Shown here in pieces: positions 61,477 through 64,000 of a DNA stretch of 64,000 nt. Under the pieces are notes generated by a model. The model worked only from the letters and a program-made list of their open reading frames with translations, made no database searches and was not told the origin of the DNA. The stretch covers positions 56,766,094 through 56,830,093 of the forward strand of contig NC_068576.1 of NCBI RefSeq assembly GCF_025698545.1. Reading direction: 5' to 3'. Both the position numbers and the translations under genes were made by a program. Numbering within the stretch: position 1 is the first letter of the stretch; every line of letters starts with the position of its first letter. The DNA comes from Gossypium raimondii. Its lineage: Eukaryota; Streptophyta; Magnoliopsida; Malvales; Malvaceae.

Positions 61477-61878
61477 TCAGCTCATCGGATCCTCCTCTTC
61501 CTCTTCCTCCGGCGCTTCGTTCAGGTCCAAAGCACCGTTCTCCGCCACGGCTTCCCTTCTATTATTATTATTATCGTTGTTATTATCAATACCATCCTTG
61601 ACGTCATCGTCATCTTCATCGACTACCGCAACCGTTTTCTCAGACTCCACGGCCGCCCTCCACCCTTCGCTTCCTCCGCTTTTGTTGAAATACTTAACCA
61701 CCGCTTTCATCCTCCTCAGTATAGCGAAGAACTCCTCCACTTCCTCCTCTTCTTCCTCGCCAACGCCGCCGTCTTCTTCCTCTACCTTCGTCACCTTCTT
61801 CTTCTTCTTCTTCGTTGACTCCATTGTTACTCCGTCTTTCCTTTCTTTCTCGCTCCTTTTCCTCTTCTCCTTCTCCAT
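61477..61878 (-). CDS. NIMIN-like NPR1-interacting protein, 133 residues
   Basis: NIMIN proteins bind NPR1/NIM1 in the nucleus and tune salicylic-acid defence genes (family knowledge). The intronless frame begins MEKEKRKRSEKERKDG, basic and suited to a nuclear signal, then a poly-Lys run. The core is EEVEEFFAILRRMKAVVKYF at about residues 45-64, the NIMIN block with its paired Phe. The C-terminal LDLNEAP is an EAR repression motif (LxLxL/DLNxxP type). Length fits NIMIN1/2 (about 120-142). Glu, Asp and Asn homopolymers make it low complexity, and two coding trinucleotide runs may vary in length. The frame is open upstream to 61986, but the ATG at 61878 fits the family. Confidence 0.85.
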   Translation of the reverse strand: MEKEKRKRSEKERKDGVTMESTKKKKKKVTKVEEEDGGVGEEEEEEVEEFFAILRRMKAVVKYFNKSGGSEGWRAAVESEKTVAVVDEDDDDVKDGIDNNNDNNNNRREAVAENGALDLNEAPEEEEEEDPMS

Positions 61879-61989
61879 AACTCTCCTAAATCTAAATTTT
61901 TCACAAAATATTTGAAAATTTCTCCTCCTTTCTAACGCATCAATAGTTCTTTTTTGGCCAACAAAATTTCCAAAAAGAAAACACACAAA

Positions 61990-63429
61990 GGAATTTGATC
62001 TGGTTTTTAAGAGTGGGAGGGTGAATGGATTTCTTATATTACAACGGCCATGACTAACATAATCAAAGTCTTACTTTAACCCATTTTTATTCTCTTTCTT
62101 ACTTTTTTTTTCCTTTAATGATTTTAATTAATTATACTAATATCATAATTCATAAACTTTTGATTCTGTTGAAAATACAACAAATATTTATATTATAGAA
62201 ATCTTTGGACAAGCCATCTTAATCTTTTTTATAAATATTTTCATCCATATAATAAATGTACCGGAAACAACAATTGCTTTTTATTTATGGAAAAAATATT
62301 TATCTACCTATTATTATGATTTTTACTTATTTCCTATATTTTCGTACCTTTAAATTTTAATTATTTTATTATTCATATTTCAAATTCAACTTCTTCTTTT
62401 TACAATGCATAAATTCTATCCAAAATTTTCAGAATCGGATTGATGATTGAACTAGTCAAATCATTTGTTTGTTGATTCGATCGATTCATTTGATTCAATT
62501 AAATAAATTATTAAAAAAATTAAAATTCAATTCATTCGACTGGTACCCATTTTCAAAATTCAATGCCCTTCTCTAGGCTGGTAGCTTGACCAATCTAATT
62601 CGGTTCAATTAAATGAAAAATGCGCTTAAGTACTGCACTTGAACTTGACCTTCATTGTTGTTACACTAGTCACGATGCCGACTAAGCTAAAACTAAGTCA
62701 AAAAATTCAATTGTTAACACCTTTAAAGCTTTTCACTTGTGTGGTATTTTAAAATAAGAAAAATACTTACTTGCTAATCATGTAACAAATTATAAAAATT
62801 AAATTTAATAAAAAATAATAATGTTAACAATTAAATTTAACATTTTAAAATTTGGAAAAAAAAATTAAATTCTAACACAATTTTAACATTGTATAATAAT
62901 ATTGGATACATTGTTAATAAAATTTTAAATATTAAATGCAAGAGTTTACTAAAGTAATATTTAATATTGAGGTTGATCACTTGATTGCCCATCTTTTTAA
63001 ATTAATTATTATTTTATTAATATACTGAAAATATTTGGTTTTTTGAAATTCGACACAATCGCTTTCAGCCTTTTGATGGCGATGTAATGACGTCATCATA
63101 GTTACGTAAGCACACGTTATATGGAGTGGGTATCATGGGTGTACTAATGAAATGCTTGAAACGATAAGGACGATGCATCACGCGCAAAGTCGGCAACGCG
63201 CTAGCACCGTAAATGTAAGAGGGAATAAAAATAGGTGGGCCCACCAGAACAATGGTGCTAGTGGACTTTTATATTTGTCCGAAATGTAGGAAGAGAGAGG
63301 GTAACGTCTATGGTGATATTTTATTATAATGGGATTTTGGGAGTTAAAAAAAAAAATTGTGGTTGAGAGATAAAAGTGCGAAAATTATAGTGGTTTGATC
63401 AAGTTATATTAAAAATGAAAAAATTGTAA
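61990..63429. other. Promoter side of the NIMIN-like gene, otherwise AT-rich
   Basis: A TATA-like AATATAAG (minus strand, near 62034-62041) lies about 160 bases before the start codon. 63060-63330 is less AT-rich and contains the paired ACGT sites listed separately. No gene is seen. Confidence 0.4.
63088..63109. promoter_or_regulatory. Paired TGACG-type bZIP sites (as-1-like)
   Basis: TGACGTCA at 63088-63095 is followed by TTACGTAA at 63102-63109. The two TGACG/TTACG starts are 14 bases apart; the classic as-1 element has 12. TGA-class bZIP factors bind such pairs and drive salicylate-responsive genes. The pair is about 1.2 kb upstream of the NIMIN-like start. It could instead serve a gene beyond the right edge. 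Confidence 0.5.
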
Positions 63430-63803
63430 GTAAAAGTATCAAAGTCGCCATCGTACTATGATTCAAATTATATTTTATTTTTTATTTAAAAAATAAGTAA
63501 ATTAATCATTAACTTATTATATGTTAGATTAAAGAGTAAATTGATTTTTTTTGTTAAAAATTATTTTCTATTGTTAAAATTTGGTCTCTATATGTCAAAA
63601 TGAGGTACTCATGGTACATCATGTATAACTATATAGTTATTCTATCAACCACGTCAATTTTTAACAGTAAAAATAGATGAAATTTCAACATAAAATATTG
63701 GTTTGCTCTTTGGTCTAATGTACAAAGTCTAATTTCCCTTTTTAGTAAAGGGGAAAAAATGCAATTTGATTCCTAATATAGGGGCTTTCATGGTACTTTT
63801 ATT
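63430..63803. mobile_element. Foldback family 1, copy 8
   Basis: Ends AGTAAAAGTATC and GGTACTTTTATT. Flanks AAAAATTGTA (63420-63429) and GAAAATTGTA (63804-63813) agree at 9 of 10. Intergenic near the right edge. Confidence 0.92.
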
Positions 63804-64000
63804 GAAAATTGTACTGGTGACTGGAGCCTGTTAAATTGGTTATCGAATACCTTGCTTTTATCTGAAAATAAGTTCTTCTCATTCTTTAGTGTTGAAACTG
63901 ATTGAACTGGTTAAATGTGAACTTATGCTTCTCAAATACAAATCCTACATGACATGATCAACGGTGGATTGGTGTTTACTGTTCTCCCTTTTTTTATTTC

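Noticed and set aside
61577-61915. 112-codon plus-strand frame rich in Ser and Phe
   Set aside because: Antisense shadow of the acidic, Lys-rich NIMIN-like gene.
1-64000. CRISPR arrays, operons, prokaryotic signals, integrated viral genes
   Set aside because: None seen. Intron-rich genes and transposons show a plant nuclear sequence, and no viral coding remnant was recognised.

Overview
This is a gene-bearing segment of a plant nuclear genome. It is AT-rich, its genes have many introns, and it is dense in small inverted-repeat transposons. The gene set and the style of the repeats point to a eudicot, most likely Malvaceae such as cotton (Gossypium). That species call is inference, not proof.

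Layout, left to right (exon joins were worked out by hand from reading frame, GT/AG ends and remembered family alignments). 1-8.5 kb, minus: a class II histone deacetylase with a RanBP2-type zinc finger (HDA15-like), whose 3' end lies beyond the left edge. 9.9-14.5 kb, minus: a 12-exon CDCA7-like CXXC zinc-finger protein. About 18.1-19.2 kb, minus: a 61-residue membrane protein and two orphan exon-like blocks. 19.4 kb, plus: a divergent tRNA-Asp. 20.1-23.0 kb, plus: an organellar-type peptidyl-tRNA hydrolase, the only protein gene on the plus strand. 26.8-28.2 kb, minus: an intronless aspartic protease (ASPG1-like). 30.4-36.5 kb, minus: a decayed copy of the Golgi golgin CASP. 38.2-44.4 kb, minus: the PP2A scaffolding A subunit, complete in 12 coding exons. 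45.7-49.2 kb, minus: an ALMT9-like anion channel. 51.9-52.6 kb, minus: an intronless acidic protein I do not recognise. 53-61 kb: repeat-rich intergenic DNA with a MULE/hAT nest. 61.5-61.9 kb, minus: a NIMIN-like NPR1-interacting protein.

From memory, HDA15, ASPG1, CASP and ALMT9 are near neighbours on Arabidopsis chromosome 3 (around At3g18440-18520), so this block looks like conserved microsynteny. The genes do not form a pathway. They are independent nuclear genes for chromatin, guard-cell protease, phosphatase scaffold, vacuolar transport and defence signalling.

The most interesting material is in the repeats. An eight-copy foldback family with termini GGTAAAAGTAC/GTACTTTTACC sits mostly in introns. 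It shows 10-bp target duplications wherever both ends can be read. A second foldback family has an exact 10-bp duplication too. One copy landed on a splice donor of HDA15 and duplicated it. Other points of note are a MULE with a hAT element nested inside it, a terminal-repeat element carrying a broken plant-mobile-domain gene start, a roughly 205-bp tandem array inside a PP2A-A intron, and the exon-by-exon decay of the CASP copy.
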